From contig OY757934.1 in assembly GCA_963585895.1 (NCBI GenBank), positions 39,474,681 through 39,538,680 on the forward strand: DNA of 64,000 nt, in the 5' to 3' direction. Positions within the stretch are counted from its first letter, which is position 1, and each line of letters begins with the position of its first letter. Shown here piece by piece: positions 44,946 to 56,105 of this stretch. The notes under the pieces were generated by a model, which saw only the letters and a program-made list of their open reading frames with translations, searched no databases and was not told the origin of the DNA. The translations under genes and the position numbers were made by a program. This stretch comes from Sepioteuthis lessoniana (Eukaryota > Mollusca > Cephalopoda > Myopsida > Loliginidae).

Positions 44946-45059
44946 CAGTGTCGGAGATGTGAGTATGACTATACAACAGAGTTAAATGTATTTTCTGCCA
45001 TCAATGCGACAATGTTACAACAACCAAAGACCGTCGAAAGTATATCTACACTATCCTAA

Positions 45060-45430
45060 CTTATATACGAAGGTCATTCAATAAATAATGTGAATTTTGT
45101 CTAAGTGTTTGGCAATAGGAAGCTCTGTTTACAGTTGCACCCTTTTCAAGGAAATCAATAATGAAGAATCCTTTCATCTTCTATAAGACATTCTATATTG
45201 ACCACTGCGCACGGAACCTTTTCTTTACCGAAGTGTCAGTGTGTTTTCAGTCCATGAATTGTTTTTTTGACTCAGGATCATAGAGGCAAACCCATGTTTA
45301 GCCCATTTGTAATTTTATTTTACTAATACATTTTTCTCTGTATGCATCACACACCCTTCAATAAATTTCACATGGTCTTCACTTTTCAGCCACAAAAAAA
45401 GATCAGAGACCTCTGTTCAAACTTGGACAA
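45060..45430 (-). pseudogene. Mariner-type transposase relic
   Basis: One minus-strand frame with three stops reads YDPESKKQFMD, KKRFRAQWSI, then FFIDFLEKGATVNRASYCQT and HYLLNDLRI. This is the central DDE region and its downstream part (CLYDPES context, the FLEKGATVN block) of a mariner transposase. A second catalytic aspartate lies in DFLEKG. Fully inactivated. Confidence 0.7.
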
Positions 45431-45710
45431 CTCTGTTTAATTTGCCACCATTCTAAATAAACAAATATTCATGTAAGATTAAAATATTTTTTTACAATTA
45501 ACCAATTTCAAACAATACAAAGTTTGCATTCATAGAAAAGAAATTCTAAAAAGAAAAATGTATTTTGCTTTTTTCAAAAAATTCTCGTTATTTATTCAAT
45601 AAACCTCATATATATATATATATTTTTTTTTTCATCATACAACGAGTAAAAGCACGTGCGATACCATGTCCTCATCAGCCGCCAACCAGGGGTGATAACA
45701 CAAGTTTCGG

Positions 45711-45999
45711 AGGTGCCCGTGGTGTAATGGTTATCACTGTAGGAAATGGACACGGCGACACGAGTTCAAATCCTGGACGAGACTGATTGCATTTCACATA
45801 GCACTAATACTCTTGGGAAAGGTACGAATCCAATTATTCTCCCTCCAGCTATGGATAAATAGTAGGGCAGACTAGGATCTTCAGCCTTGGGGAGGCAGCT
45901 AGTCTAGGAAAAGGACAACTCTGAATTCAAACCTGCTAAACTCCGCTTAAAAATTGACCTGGTGTCATATCTGACCCGAGCGGAGGGGTTGGTAAATAT
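45711..45999 (+). repeat. SINE family B, full length, target duplication
   Basis: Head aggtgcccgtggtgtaatgg, box B acgagttcaaatcctgg, middle ttgggaaaggtacgaatcc, 3' part ctgaattcaaacctgct and gagcggaggggttggtaa. It is flanked by gataacacaagtttcgg (45694-45710) and gataacacagtttcgg (46000-46015), a ~16 bp duplication with one indel. Confidence 0.88.
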
Positions 46000-46083
46000 G
46001 ATAACACAGTTTCGGTAGCTCAAGGCGGTACTGCCACTCCTGGCGCTACCAAGCAGCTTTTGCCACCGGACAGGGTATTAAGA

Positions 46084-46086
<3 letters not shown>

Positions 46087-46145
<59 letters not shown>

Positions 46146-46215
46146 GCCAGATCAATTAAGAGCAGAGACTACATTGGACGTTAATCTTCATTTTCAGAGT
46201 GCAGTTTTTTCACTC

Positions 46216-46296
<81 letters not shown>
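46087..46296. repeat. Cluster of three (TA)n arrays
   Basis: TA arrays at ~46087-46144, ~46219-46246 and ~46256-46296 are separated by a ~75 bp unique piece and a (GT)n spacer. Confidence 0.9.
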
Positions 46297-46300
<4 letters not shown>

Positions 46301-46399
46301 GCCACTTACCTCCCATCTTACAAAATCATCCAAGTAATACGTACTGGGTACTTCTGAGGAAGTAAGAAAGAACTTATACGCAACGTTCTCGCATGAAAT
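46297..46399 (+). repeat. Short LINE piece duplicated from (or with) 47230-47332
   Basis: About 100 bp nearly identical (~92% by eye) to 47230-47332, including ttctgaggaagtaagaaaga and ttatacgcaacgttctcgca. It is cut at both ends by TA arrays. Confidence 0.8.
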
Positions 46400-46828
46400 C
46401 ATATATATATATATATATATACACAAAACTTCGTGCAGTATACATAGAGTTTGTGGTTTAACTTCACTTGTACAATAAATACACTGTTGAGATTTTTTTT
46501 TTTGTTGATATTTTCATCGCACAAAATGAAAACCTTTCAAAATTCATTTCTCTCTTCCTAATAATCTTTCAAACAGTTTACATAAACAAATTAATAAAAC
46601 TCAAATAAAAATTTTGATATCAATATTCATATTCAATCATTGACAACGGAAATCTTTAAATCTATGAAACTGACTTTCTTAAATTTTAGTTCCCAAAAAT
46701 AATTCTTGAAGGGTTGTAAAATCAAGTAAACTCTTCGTTAGGATTTAATGTGCTCCAAGCTAATCTCTCTGCTTGTTGGAATGTCTACACGAAAACTGAT
46801 AGATTTTTATCCAGAAAGTTTTACTTAC
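46400..46828. other. Intron, nothing recognised
   Basis: Starts with a further (AT)n run (46400-46421). AT-rich. Confidence 0.3.
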
Positions 46829-46899
46829 AACACTGTGTTTCCATTGGAGTGAGAGTTGTAGTGGTTGGTGTTTGCATCGTGGTGGGGTGATGGAAAACG
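46829..46899 (-). CDS. GH18 chitinase exon: Thr-rich linker
   Basis: Minus-strand exon of 71 bp (acceptor tgtattttaag, donor gtaagtaa). With two bases left from the previous exon it reads NVFHHPTTMQTPTTTTLTPM, then ETQC. A Thr/Pro-rich, probably O-glycosylated hinge joins the catalytic barrel to the CBM14. It is identified because its phases (2 in, 1 out) connect the exons at 47578 and 43973 in a single frame. There is no domain of its own. Confidence 0.78.
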
Positions 46900-47154
46900 C
46901 TTAAAATACAAGATGGAAATATTTAAGAACGAAATTATCGACTCAACAACTCATGCATTTCAAGTAGATAAAAAAAAATGAAGCTAGCAATGTAAAGTAC
47001 ATTTGATGTTTTTTAAACGTGGCTTTATGTTTATACCTAGCAAATATTTATTAATCGTTAATATTCTGGAAACGTCCCCAAAGTTTGTTTAACGTTTCAT
47101 ATTTTCATTAAGGAAAAATGTAAATAGATATGAAAACAATGGAGCATAAAGCTA

Positions 47155-47515
47155 GATAGGAACTGCGCAAGGATAATGCGAGCTGTTTTGAACAAACCCT
47201 GGAAGCAGTATTCTACAAAATTGCGGCTGTAAGGCCACTTACCACCCATCTTACGAAATCATCCAAGTAAGACATACTGGGCACTTCTGAGGAAGTAAGA
47301 AAGAACTTATACGCAACGTTCTCGCATGGATTCCTACACATAAACTGATTTGCAAAAACTTACATTCATCAGCTCTGTGCGGACAGTGAATAACATCTAA
47401 AAGACTTACTAAGAGCGATAATCGATAAGGACGGATAGCATGCAAGAGAATCAAAAGAATCCGTATCGTCAGTATGCCTTGATAATGATAATGATGATGA
47501 AGATGATGATGACAA
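47155..47515 (+). mobile_element. RTE-type LINE 3' fragment
   Basis: Colinear with the last ~110 codons of the LINE but with many breaks (ggataatgcgagctgttttg, cacttaccacccatcttacg, tacattcatcagctctgtgc, cgataaggacggatagca). It ends in (GATGAT)n at 47480-47511, the tail type of the complete copy. Confidence 0.75.
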
Positions 47516-47577
47516 GTATCTAATCATCATAATTACTGAATTAATCTGTTTATCTGTTAATTTAATTCGGAACTTAC

Positions 47578-47705
47578 TTGCTTAGTTCATCGTTGATGGT
47601 TGTTAATAAAGGATATTTTCCCATGTTGCAACAATCCCTAAAATCGTCTTCATCCAAAGCCCAAAACATGGCACCTAGAAGACCTTTTGCTTTGATGTAC
47701 TGACT
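47578..47705 (-). CDS. GH18 chitinase exon: C-terminal barrel strand
   Basis: Minus-strand exon of 128 bp (acceptor atcatttgatttag, donor gtaagttc). It reads SQYIKAKGLLGAMFWALDED, then DFRDCCNMGKYPLLTTINDEL. GAMFWALDEDDF is the conserved last beta-strand of GH18 barrels, whose Trp stacks under the -1 sugar. The CCNMGKYPLL segment closes the catalytic domain. Phase 0 in, 2 out. An acceptor two bases further in would break the frame. Confidence 0.95.
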
Positions 47706-47889
47706 CTAAATCAAATGATATGTAAAATGAATAAATTTATTGATTAATCAAAACTAAAATAAATAAATTTAATGAACAAAAAATATATTAGGAGAACTGA
47801 GTGGTTTTATAATAAAAGTTTATATTCTTTTATTTTGAGTCAAAAAATAATTTTTAAAAATATAACTGTTCCTAAACCATATGTTTTAT

Positions 47890-48330
47890 CCAATTTAAAA
47901 GTAGAAATAGATCCACGTGAGCCATAATTTCCAGAAATAACAATTCAGTAGCAGTCTAGTAGAAGAAGAAAGATCTTAGATATCTCAGCTTCTGAATAAA
48001 AAACAACACTCCCGAATTTCACGACGATAACCAAGTTTTATCCTCAAATGAATTCAGGATTGACATGCGAGTAAGAAATTAAAAATAGAAACACTAAAAA
48101 TATTTATGTACACTGTAAACATAGAAAAAGTTAATACTCAGACAAAAACATATTTTTGTAAATATGCCCAAAATAATACTTAAAAACATGTTTCACTCAA
48201 CCTCCTGTGATTTTTTGATTTTGCTTGTTTTATTTTTAATATATTTCAGCATTAATATTTTTTTACAGTCCCCGAAAGATTCTTCTGCTATAATTTGTTA
48301 CGAATGATTTGCTAAATTCACTCTACCGAC
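47890..48330. repeat. Dispersed repeat R1, uninterrupted copy
   Basis: Colinear with 8340-9110 (attcagtagcagtctagtag; acgacgataaccaagtttta; ttgcttgttttatttttaat; cttctgctataatttgttac) but without the SINE-derived block, so it approximates the pre-insertion state. Confidence 0.6.
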
Positions 48331-48643
48331 GCAAAACAGACAATACGGGGTCTAAACAATGAAAATAAAATCAAGCAATCTGGTTTGCCATTTTGAACTA
48401 AGGAAAATTAAAATATTCTATTTGCTACACAATTGATAACTTTGCGCGCTTGTAAAATCCGACTGACAAGGAATGTATTTAAATTTGTGAAAAGACATGA
48501 AAAAAGGGGGTGGAAATGATAAAAAAATGAAATAAGTTGTTATAAAATGTTTTCTTTCTTTTCTTATTGTTTCCAAAAATGGAGAGTCTATGCTACATTT
48601 AATTCTTTATAGAATATTTCAGAGTGATAGCTAATTTTCTTAC

Positions 48644-48766
48644 CTTGATTCTTATACTGCGTGGGTCTTCATAGCTGACCCATTGATTATCTTTATAAGC
48701 ATAAGGTACTTGATCTTTTGTCAACCATTTCTGTGTCCATCCATTCATATTTATATTCTGACAAAT
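48644..48766 (-). CDS. GH18 chitinase exon: insertion domain and substrate cleft
   Basis: Minus-strand exon of 123 bp (41 codons, phase 0-0), acceptor ctattaatag-type, donor gtaagaaa. It reads ICQNINMNGWTQKWLTKDQV, PYAYKDNQWVSYED and PRSIRIK. PYAYKDNQWVSYED is a strongly conserved GH18 block (alpha+beta insertion, then the Trp/Tyr strand). Cys near the start pairs in the family with a later Cys. Confidence 0.95.
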
Positions 48767-49249
48767 CTATTAAAGAAAAATGAAGATATCTATGAATGTG
48801 TTGTGGTCTTCAGATAAGACTGGGGGAAGAACAACTCAAACAACGGGTGATAGGTGAACATTATTGTATTAGCAGAAAAAAGGAAGTAATACAAAAGAAG
48901 TACTAGCCGTTCTCGGCTTGCAGTCTGTTTGTCAAATGTCTCGTAAGAAACGAGAAGTTGTCTTCCCCGAGCGAGCTAAGCTCGGCGAATATGTTTTGGT
49001 TGGACGAGTCTATCTTTGGGGTATGGTAGGATATGTCCCCATAACAGAATGTTACACACAAGTTTAAATTCCCAGAAAAAAATCCGAGGAATTCTTTCCT
49101 AACAGAATTTACAGCATCTCACCAGTGCCTTGAAGGTTTGTTTGTTGTCCACTGAATTACTGTTGCTGTTAAAACATGAAAAAGAGAGACAAAGAAAGAC
49201 GGGAGGACGAAAAAAGAAAAGGGAGACAAAAACATTTTAAAAGAATCGG
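48767..49249. other. Intron, nothing recognised
   Basis: Contains one GC-richer segment (48900-49030) with no frame of note. Confidence 0.3.
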
Positions 49250-49375
49250 TGTATATACCGTATATATTATATGTATATATTTGTATTCTGCGCGTATGTG
49301 CATGTATGTATGTATGTTTGTACACGTATGTGTGTGTTTGTGCATGTATGTGTACACGAGTATGTGTGAGTGTAT
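49250..49375. repeat. Degenerate (GTAT/TGTG)n repeat
   Basis: Imperfect alternating purine-pyrimidine GT/AT stretch next to the mariner element. Confidence 0.8.
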
Positions 49376-49479
49376 TTTTACCAGACTTTTTTTGTATTGG
49401 CTTTTTTTGTCGTAGACTCTTGAAAATTCAGTATGTTATTGCTATACATCTTATAAGATGACTAACCAATTTTTATGAT

Positions 49480-50700
49480 TTCAGGTTAGAATGAACTGCT
49501 ACAGTACGAATTGGAATACACCCTACTAACGCCTGATTGTCACAGCTGGTGAGTTTCAAAAATGCAATCTGGACGTGAGGACACTTTAGATGAACGATAT
49601 GCAATAAAATTCAGTTTTAAACTTGAAAAAATGCCACAGAAACGTATGGAATGCTTCAGACTGCTTCAGACTGCTTTTGGAGCATCTTGTATGAATCGAG
49701 CTTCAGTTTTTGAGTGGCATAAGAGATTCAAGGAAGGCAGGGAGTCTGTGAGGGGTGATGAGAAGTATGGGAGGAGTAAGGAAGTCAGAACACCAGAGTT
49801 GATTGGCCAAATAAAGAATTTCAGGGATAAGGACCGTCGTGTGTCTATAGAGACAATAAGTGCACAGTTTGATGTTAGTGTGGGAACTGTACACACAATT
49901 ATTCGCGAGGAACTGAAGATGCGGAAGATTTGCGTGAAGTTTTTCCCAAGGGTGCTCAGAGAAGATCAGAAAGAAAGACGTTGTCATGACAGCAGGGAGA
50001 TGGTCGAGCTGATCAATTCCTATCCTGCAGTTCCTGATGCCCTGGTGACCTGCGATGAAAGCTGGATCAACTGCTATGACCCAGAGACCAAGAGACAGAG
50101 TTCCCAGTGGAAGCATGCTGGCTCTCCCAGACCCAAGAAGGCCAGACAGAGCAAATCCACCCACAAACTTATGATGATCTCTTTTTTTTTGACAGCACTG
50201 GCATGATCTACTTGCACTGGGTTCCCACTGGACAGGCAGTCAACAAGAATAATATCTTGAGGTTTTAAGGGAGTTCAAGAAAAGATTCCGTCGGAAGAGG
50301 CCAGCACTCTTCAAATCGGGTCAGTGGCATTTCTATGAGGACAATGCACCAGTCCACAACTCCATCCTTGTCACAGACTATTTGACCAAGATAGGGATCA
50401 AGACAGTTCCTCAGCCTCCCTACAGTCCAGACCTTGCTCCCCGTGACTTTTGGTTATTCCCTAAGCTCAAGGATAAACTTAGAGGCTGTCGTTATGAGAG
50501 AATTGAGGAGATGAAAGAGGCTGTGACGAAGGTCATTGACACGCTCACACAAGAGGACTTCCATGGGACCTTCCAGAAGTTGTTGGAACGGTACAACAAG
50601 TGCATTGTAATTTGAGGAGAATACTTCGAAGGGGGATAGAGTTTCATGTGTGTACTATTAAATGTAAAAGTGCCCATACGAAAAAAGTCTGAAAACTTAT
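49480..50700 (+). mobile_element. Mariner transposon, near full length, frame-disrupted
   Basis: Plus-strand mariner of ~1.2 kb with an almost complete transposase (49562-50615) and 3' flank ending ttatttaatgagccttgta. The left terminal repeat is not evident: sequence before 49480 dissolves into GT/AT repeats. It lies in a chitinase intron, antisense to the gene. Confidence 0.75.
49562..50615 (+). pseudogene. Mariner transposase (D,D34D type) with two frameshifts
   Basis: Frame 1 (49562-50190): paired helix-turn-helix region (MNRASVFEWHKRFKEGRESV, RVSIETISAQFDVSVGTVHT) and the start of the DDE core (VTCDESWINCYDPETK, first aspartate). A T-run at about 50181-50192 shifts to DSTGMIYLHWVPTGQAVN. 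A second indel near 50255 shifts to EVLREFKKRF, QWHFYEDNAPVHNSILV (second aspartate) and SPDLAPRDFWLFPKL (third aspartate), ending ERYNKCIVI. All three catalytic aspartates and 34-residue spacing are present across frames, so inactivation looks recent. Confidence 0.88.
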
Positions 50701-50771
50701 TTAATGAGCCTTGTATGTGTGTTTGTGAATGTGTTAATATATGTGTATACATATGTGTGCGCATGTGTGAT

Positions 50772-51570
50772 TTGGTTTGGTTTGGTTTTATGGCATATCA
50801 ACTATTGTAGGTTATTTAATGCCAAATACTATGTATACATATATATCAAATTTATGATTTATAAACACATTTTGCTGATAACATTTTAAAAGAGCGAAAG
50901 TTCATTCAGTGAAATGGTTTCAAGTATTTCTAACACAAATAATTTTATTTACTGTTGATCATGTTTGCACGCAATTAAATAGATATGCATATACGATTTG
51001 TAAGTGGGTATTTTATTGGTAATTTCATCTTTAAATGAGTTATGATTAATTCATTTGCACATTAATTTTGTTATTGTCTGCACACAATTAAATGGTTTCA
51101 ATTATTGCTATCTATTGAAATTATTGCTATCTAGTACTAATAATTCTATTCAATATTAATCATTTATTTTCAGACAGTGAAGTGGTAACAAGTATTACTA
51201 TTTAACACTAATTATTCTTTTCAACACTATTCATTCATTTACACACAATCAAAAGTTTTCCAAGTATTGTTTTCTATCTCTAACAATTCAATTAAACATC
51301 ATTTGTTTATTTATGATCAAATAGTTTTATTTCTAATAATCTAATTTAGCATGAGTCATTTGTTTGCACACAGTTTGAATGTCAAGAAGTTCTGTTTGAA
51401 CATAGATAGGACCGTATCAATGGACCTGGGAGCAATGACAATGAAGGGGTATTCCGCATTTCCCAAAGCTCCAGCGTTACTGGAACCTCACCATCAGGTG
51501 CTTTCAAGTCAAATCAGGACGTTCGTCGGGAAAGTCTTACCCCTCTGCAGAGATGAAGTCAGTATATTAT
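50772..51570 (-). repeat. Repeat family D, long copy
   Basis: Tail complement (50772-50833, tggcatatcaactattgtag), a long AT-rich degenerate tandem (50880-51390), then the body (51395-51570, ctcaccatcaggtgctttca, cccctctgcagagatgaag). This is the longest D copy. Confidence 0.65.
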
Positions 51571-51607
51571 GATACATGTATGAACGTTTATCATATTTAT
51601 CCGCTCG

Positions 51608-51868
51608 GATATGACACAAGGTCAATTTTTTAAGCGGAGTTTAACAGGTTTGAAGTCAGAGTTTTCCTTCTCATAGACTAGTTGCCTCACCAAGGCTGAA
51701 GAACCTGGTCTGTCCTACTATTTACCTACTATTTAGAGGGAGAATAATCGGATTCATACCTTTCCCAAGGGTATTAGTGCTATGTGAAATGCAATCAGTC
51801 CAGGATTTGAACTCGTGTCGCCGTGTCCAATTCCTGCGACGATAACCATTACACCACGGGCACCTCCA
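51608..51868 (-). repeat. SINE family B
   Basis: Minus-strand match from ggatatgacacaaggtcaat through taggctgaagaacct-type, gattcatacctttcccaagg, box-B complement aggatttgaactcgtg to the head gtaatggtta (complement), ending gggcacctcc. Confidence 0.85.
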
Positions 51869-51879
51869 AAATGTGTGAA

Positions 51880-52205
51880 CGTTTATACTTACATGTGCAT
51901 ATATGTGTGTGTTTGTACATGTGTGTATGAATGTGTACGTGCGTTTGAACTTATGTATGTGTTTGTACATGTGTGTGCCTGTGTGCGTGCATTTATATGT
52001 GTTCTTACATGTATGTGCGGGTATGTGTGTGTATGTACGTATTTGTACATGTGTAGGCATCAATGCATGCACGTGTGTGCACCCGTTTGTACGTGTGTGT
52101 ACATGTTTATGTGCATGTGTGAGTGTTTGTACATGTGTGTATGCTCGTATGTCCGTATAGGTGTGTGTGTAAATGTGTACATATACATTCGTATATGCGT
52201 GTAAA
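51880..52205. repeat. GT-rich degenerate microsatellite
   Basis: Over 300 bp of imperfect TGTGTRTG-type repeats. Apparent cysteine/valine-rich frames here are artefacts of the repeat. Confidence 0.9.
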
Positions 52206-52496
52206 TATAGGTGATCCCATTTCTTCTAGTTTGGTTATTCGAAGATGAGACTCACGTCATCTTTCTTTCTCGAATTATTATTCAGTTGTGGAAATCTGAA
52301 TATTTTTTCATAATTTCGACAGTCAGCAAAAAAAAAAAAAAATATATATATATATATTAAAAATTTTAATGATTGAAAAAAAAAAAATTAATACGTAAAG
52401 ATTTTTATGAGAAAATTTTTCTTTTGTTCATTAACAAGATGGACTGATATATTTGAACTTACATGTTTCCCTTTGTATAATGTTCAATTTTCTTAC

Positions 52497-52682
52497 CTCA
52501 TAATAAGCCAGGAATCCTCTTTCTCTTGTGTATTTACCTGCCGTACCTCCCAATGCCACTGGAGCGTCCAAACCGTTTTGTGCAGAATCAACCAAAGTAA
52601 AAGACCGTCCATACGCAGCTAAACCTAATGTTATTTTCTTAGCTGGGATTCCATTCTTCAGATAAAAATCAACCGAGTCATG
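52497..52682 (-). CDS. GH18 chitinase exon: barrel strands 7 region
   Basis: Minus-strand exon of 186 bp (62 codons, phase 0-0), acceptor tatatttatag, donor gtaagaaa. It reads HDSVDFYLKNGIPAKKITLG, LAAYGRSFTL, then GKYTRERGFLAYYE. KITLGLAAYGRSFTL is a highly conserved GH18 beta-strand, with the GRSF turn lining the substrate groove. FLAYYE leads to the next exon, where the ICQ block begins. Confidence 0.95.
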
Positions 52683-52824
52683 CTATAAATATACATACAT
52701 ACATATATATATATGTGTGTATAAAACGAAAATAGAATGCAAAAACAAATTAGATATAAAACAGATGACGATTTTATGAAAGTATAAAGTGTCAATTAAA
52801 AACTTTATAATATGGGAAACTTAC

Positions 52825-53060
52825 CGATCCACTGACCAATGATCCTGGAGAACAGGGTTCAATCCTAGGTCGAGTCATACCAAAGACTCAAAAATGGTAC
52901 TTGATGTCTCTTTGCTTAACACACAGAAATATAAGGTACGTATCAAGGGTAAAGTGGAGCAATCCAGGGAAATGAGTATCGCCCTCCCCTACACCTCGGT
53001 GTAGTAGCTATCGAAAAGGGAGCCTTCGGGTCACCCTCGACTAAGGTCATCAACTTTACT
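52825..53060 (+). repeat. SINE family C
   Basis: ccgatccactgaccaatgat, box B gggttcaatcctagg, gtggagcaatccagggaaat, end aaggtcatcaactttac. Confidence 0.85.
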
Positions 53061-53164
53061 TTTATTTTTTATTTTCTGATCTAATTTTAAATTTCATATT
53101 AGGCAGCTACACATGGTTAGTATCACGCAAAAACTTTGAAAGAGAAAAAAAATTCAATAATAAC

Positions 53165-53625
53165 TCCAACCCTGTCGGCGAGGCTTAGTGTACGCTGACT
53201 GTATCCCCTGCAGAGGGGTAAGAGCCCCCTCTTCCAAAGAAGATGTCCTGGGTATAACACTGAACTGGTGAGTCTAATTATGGAAATTTGGTAAGTGTGG
53301 CGCACTCCTTTATTAACATTACTCCTGGTTCTACAATGGCATCCATTGGTAGTATCTGTTATGGTCTCATCTCTGGGTCACTCCTTTATTAACATTACTC
53401 CTAGGTCCACAATGGCATCCAGTGGCAGTATCTGTTACGTTCTCATCTATGGATCACTCCTTTATTAACATTACTCCTAGGTCTACAATGGCATCCAGTG
53501 GTAGTATCTGTTATGGTCTCATCTATGGGTCACTCCTTTATTAACATTACTCCTGGGTCCGCAATGGCATGCAGTGGTAGTATCTGTTACGGTCTGATCT
53601 ATGGGTCAAATAGACCTGTTGTGTA
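53165..53625 (+). repeat. Repeat family D with internal amplification
   Basis: Starts ctgtcggcgaggcttagtgt, contains ctgcagaggggtaagag, then a 76 bp block present four times (53303-53608), and ends at atgggtcaaatagacctg like the other D copies. Confidence 0.8.
53303..53608. repeat. 76 bp tandem repeat, four units
   Basis: Units start cactcctttattaacattac at 53303, 53380, 53455 and 53531 and end in ctcatctatgggt. They are ~90% identical. Confidence 0.92.
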
Positions 53626-54065
53626 AAAAAGCCTCTTAAGAAACAACTGCACAAATAAAACGGAAGCATGAACGTACTACGAAGGCAATTCCCTAACCGC
53701 TTTGGATAAAATAACTCGGGGTGAGTTGTCATATCATTAAAATCCATCAATCAACAATAAATACATTTTTGCTTTCATGTTTATTTCCTAAAATTTAGAA
53801 GAAAAAAATCAACGACTGATTCAAATAGTAAAAATGATTTCAGTCCGTTTTGCTTTTTTTCGTTGTTTACGGACATTTTAGTCCCGTAAAGACCATTTAA
53901 AAGGATTAAAGGGAACATTGTTGCGTGTCTTATCTTGAGGATTAACGACTCTTTCGGGATTAATCTGGATTTAGCTTTCAGTATTTTTCCATTATGAATA
54001 TCTGATGAAAATCAATCTTATTTTCTTACGTCTCCACTTCTTATCTATATTCTAATCATTCGATT
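53626..54065. other. Nothing recognised
   Basis: Continues the 3' variable part of the D repeat to about 53750 and then unassigned AT-rich intron. Confidence 0.3.
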
Positions 54066-54143
54066 TTTGTATGTACATTATATATGTATATTATATATGT
54101 ACATTATATATGTATATTATATATGTACATTATATATGTATAT
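54066..54143. repeat. 26 bp minisatellite
   Basis: Three tandem copies of an acattatatatgtatattat-type unit. Confidence 0.9.
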
Positions 54144-54214
54144 TAACACAGCAAAAATAGCAAATCAGAGCAAAATATTTGTAAAATAGTGAAAATAAGA
54201 AAAATAAAGCAATT

Positions 54215-55435
54215 TCACATACAATTAGCAACTTGGAAGCGGACATTATTAAACAAGCGGAAATGAACGAAAAAATTAAAAAAGAATATCTCTGGAGAAC
54301 GAGAAAACTACTCGAAACCAAACTATATAGCAGAAATATAAACACCTGGGCTATTCTCCTTGTAAGATACTCGCGACCATTCTTAAAGTGGACGAGAGAA
54401 GAACTCCAACAAATGGACCAGAGAACAAAAAACTCATGATGATACATAAGGCCTTACATCCGTAGACAGACTGTATGCGTCAAGAAAAGAAGGAAGAAGA
54501 CTTGCCAGCATTCAAGATAGCGTCGATGTATCGATCCAACGACTAGAAGACTATATAAAAAAGTGCGGTGGAAGACTGATTACAGAGATCAGAAACAATA
54601 CAGACGACACAAGCATCAGCAGAAAAAAATTGCCAGAAAACAAAAATGAGAAGAAAAACGAATGTATGGATATTTCGAGCGACAAACAAGCAAAACCACA
54701 CACGAAAAAAACTTAGAGATGGCTAAGAAAGAGAAACCTTAAGAAAGAAACTGAATCTCTCCTAATAACAGCACAAAATAACGCCATAAGGACTATGTCA
54801 AAGCAAGAATAAATAAGACTCAACAAAATAGCAGATGTAGACTATGTGGTGATAGAGATAAAACGATCAATCAATAAGCGAATGCAGCACATTAGCGCAA
54901 AACCAGTATAAGACTAGACCCGATCGGGTGGGCAAAGTGATCTTCTGAGAATTGTGCAAGAAGATTGAATTTGACCATACGAACAAATGGTATATGCACA
55001 ACACAAAATCCACCCTAGAAAATGAGATGCACAAAATTCTCTGGGAATTTGAGATATAAATGGATCATCTAATTTCGGCCAGACAACCAGACCTTAAAAC
55101 AATATGCTGAAAAAGAGAACTTGTCGAATTGTGTACTTTGCTGTCATGGCTGACCACAGAGTAAAATTGAAAGAAAGCGAAAAGAAGGATAAGTACCTCG
55201 ACCTTGCGATGGAATTGAAAAAACTGTGGAACATGAAAATGACTGTGATACCCATTGTAACTGGTCCTCTTAGTACAATCACAAAAGGATTGATACAAGG
55301 ACTGGAGGACTTGAAAATGACTGGACAAGTGGAGACCATCCAAACTACAGCATTGTTAAAATTGGCCAGAATACTGAGAAGAGTCCTGGAGACTTAAGGA
55401 GATTTGCTGGCACTCAAGACTCCAGGGAAAAACCA
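54215..55435 (+). mobile_element. LINE C-terminal fragment with zinc-knuckle and nuclease-like end
   Basis: Plus strand across frames: IIKQAEMNEKIKKEYLWRTR (54236 on), RPFLKWTREEL, RKEGRRLASIQDSV, LEDYIKKCGG, a CRLCGD zinc-knuckle-type motif near 54835, SARQPDLKTIC, then an open 97 codons (55104-55397) with KRTCRIVYFAVMADHRVKLK and ALLKLARILRRVL. CxxC plus an RPDL...(I)V-x-A arrangement suggests a restriction-like endonuclease LINE clade rather than RTE. That is inference. Many stops before 55104. A minus-strand copy of the end lies at 44285. Confidence 0.7.
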
Positions 55436-55463
55436 TCATCTAACGCTCGTGAGAAAATCTCTC

Positions 55464-55466
55464 GAA

Positions 55467-55505
<39 letters not shown>

Positions 55506-55507
55506 AA
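55464..55507. repeat. (GA)n microsatellite
   Basis: AG units with three AAAG interruptions. Confidence 0.95.
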
Positions 55508-55894
55508 TTATGTCCTTTTTGGCTGTCACTTCGATGATTGTCTTAAGGAAGATAACTATTAAATGCTAATCATAAGATATTTATTCTTATTTATCTACTT
55601 GCAATTATTCATAACGTAAAACTTATGAGTGTGACTTGACCTTGAGTTTAAGGACCGCCAATGATGTCCTTTAAACGACAGGTCATAAAACGAGTTCTTC
55701 CAACGATACTCATACACTAAGTTCAAGTGTTGATCCTATAATAAAAATAAGAGTGGAGCATTAAACAATTAACCATTTCTATCCTTTTATATATTTCAGT
55801 TGATATTTTCTTAAAATAAATCTTGTTTCTATTTCGGTAAAAATAGTTTGTTTAATGTACATTCTCTTATCCTCTACTGTATACGAAGGTGGGC

Positions 55895-56105
55895 TAAAAA
55901 TTTCATATGATGATGATGTTATATTTGCTATTTGTTACTTTTTTACCAACGGGATCCAAGAACGGCAACATCGATGGAAAAAGTGTGTACCACTAGAAGA
56001 ACTATGTAGAAAAATAAACCTCATTTGGTCACATTCTATGAAAATATCTTGGTCAGCCTGTGAACTTTTCAGCCGACTCGCACTTTGGATTTTTTGTGAC
56101 GTCTC
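55895..56105 (+). mobile_element. Mariner 3'-end relic, copy 2
   Basis: Reads (G)IQERQHRWKKCVPLEELC, the transposase C-terminus, then the noncoding end ctcatttggtcacattctat and cttggtcagcctgtgaactt, as at 43696-43890. Confidence 0.65.

Noticed and set aside
51722..52204. Cysteine/valine- or threonine/histidine-rich frames on both strands
   Set aside because: They translate SINE B and the GT-rich microsatellite. The cysteine pattern is an artefact of TGTG repeats.
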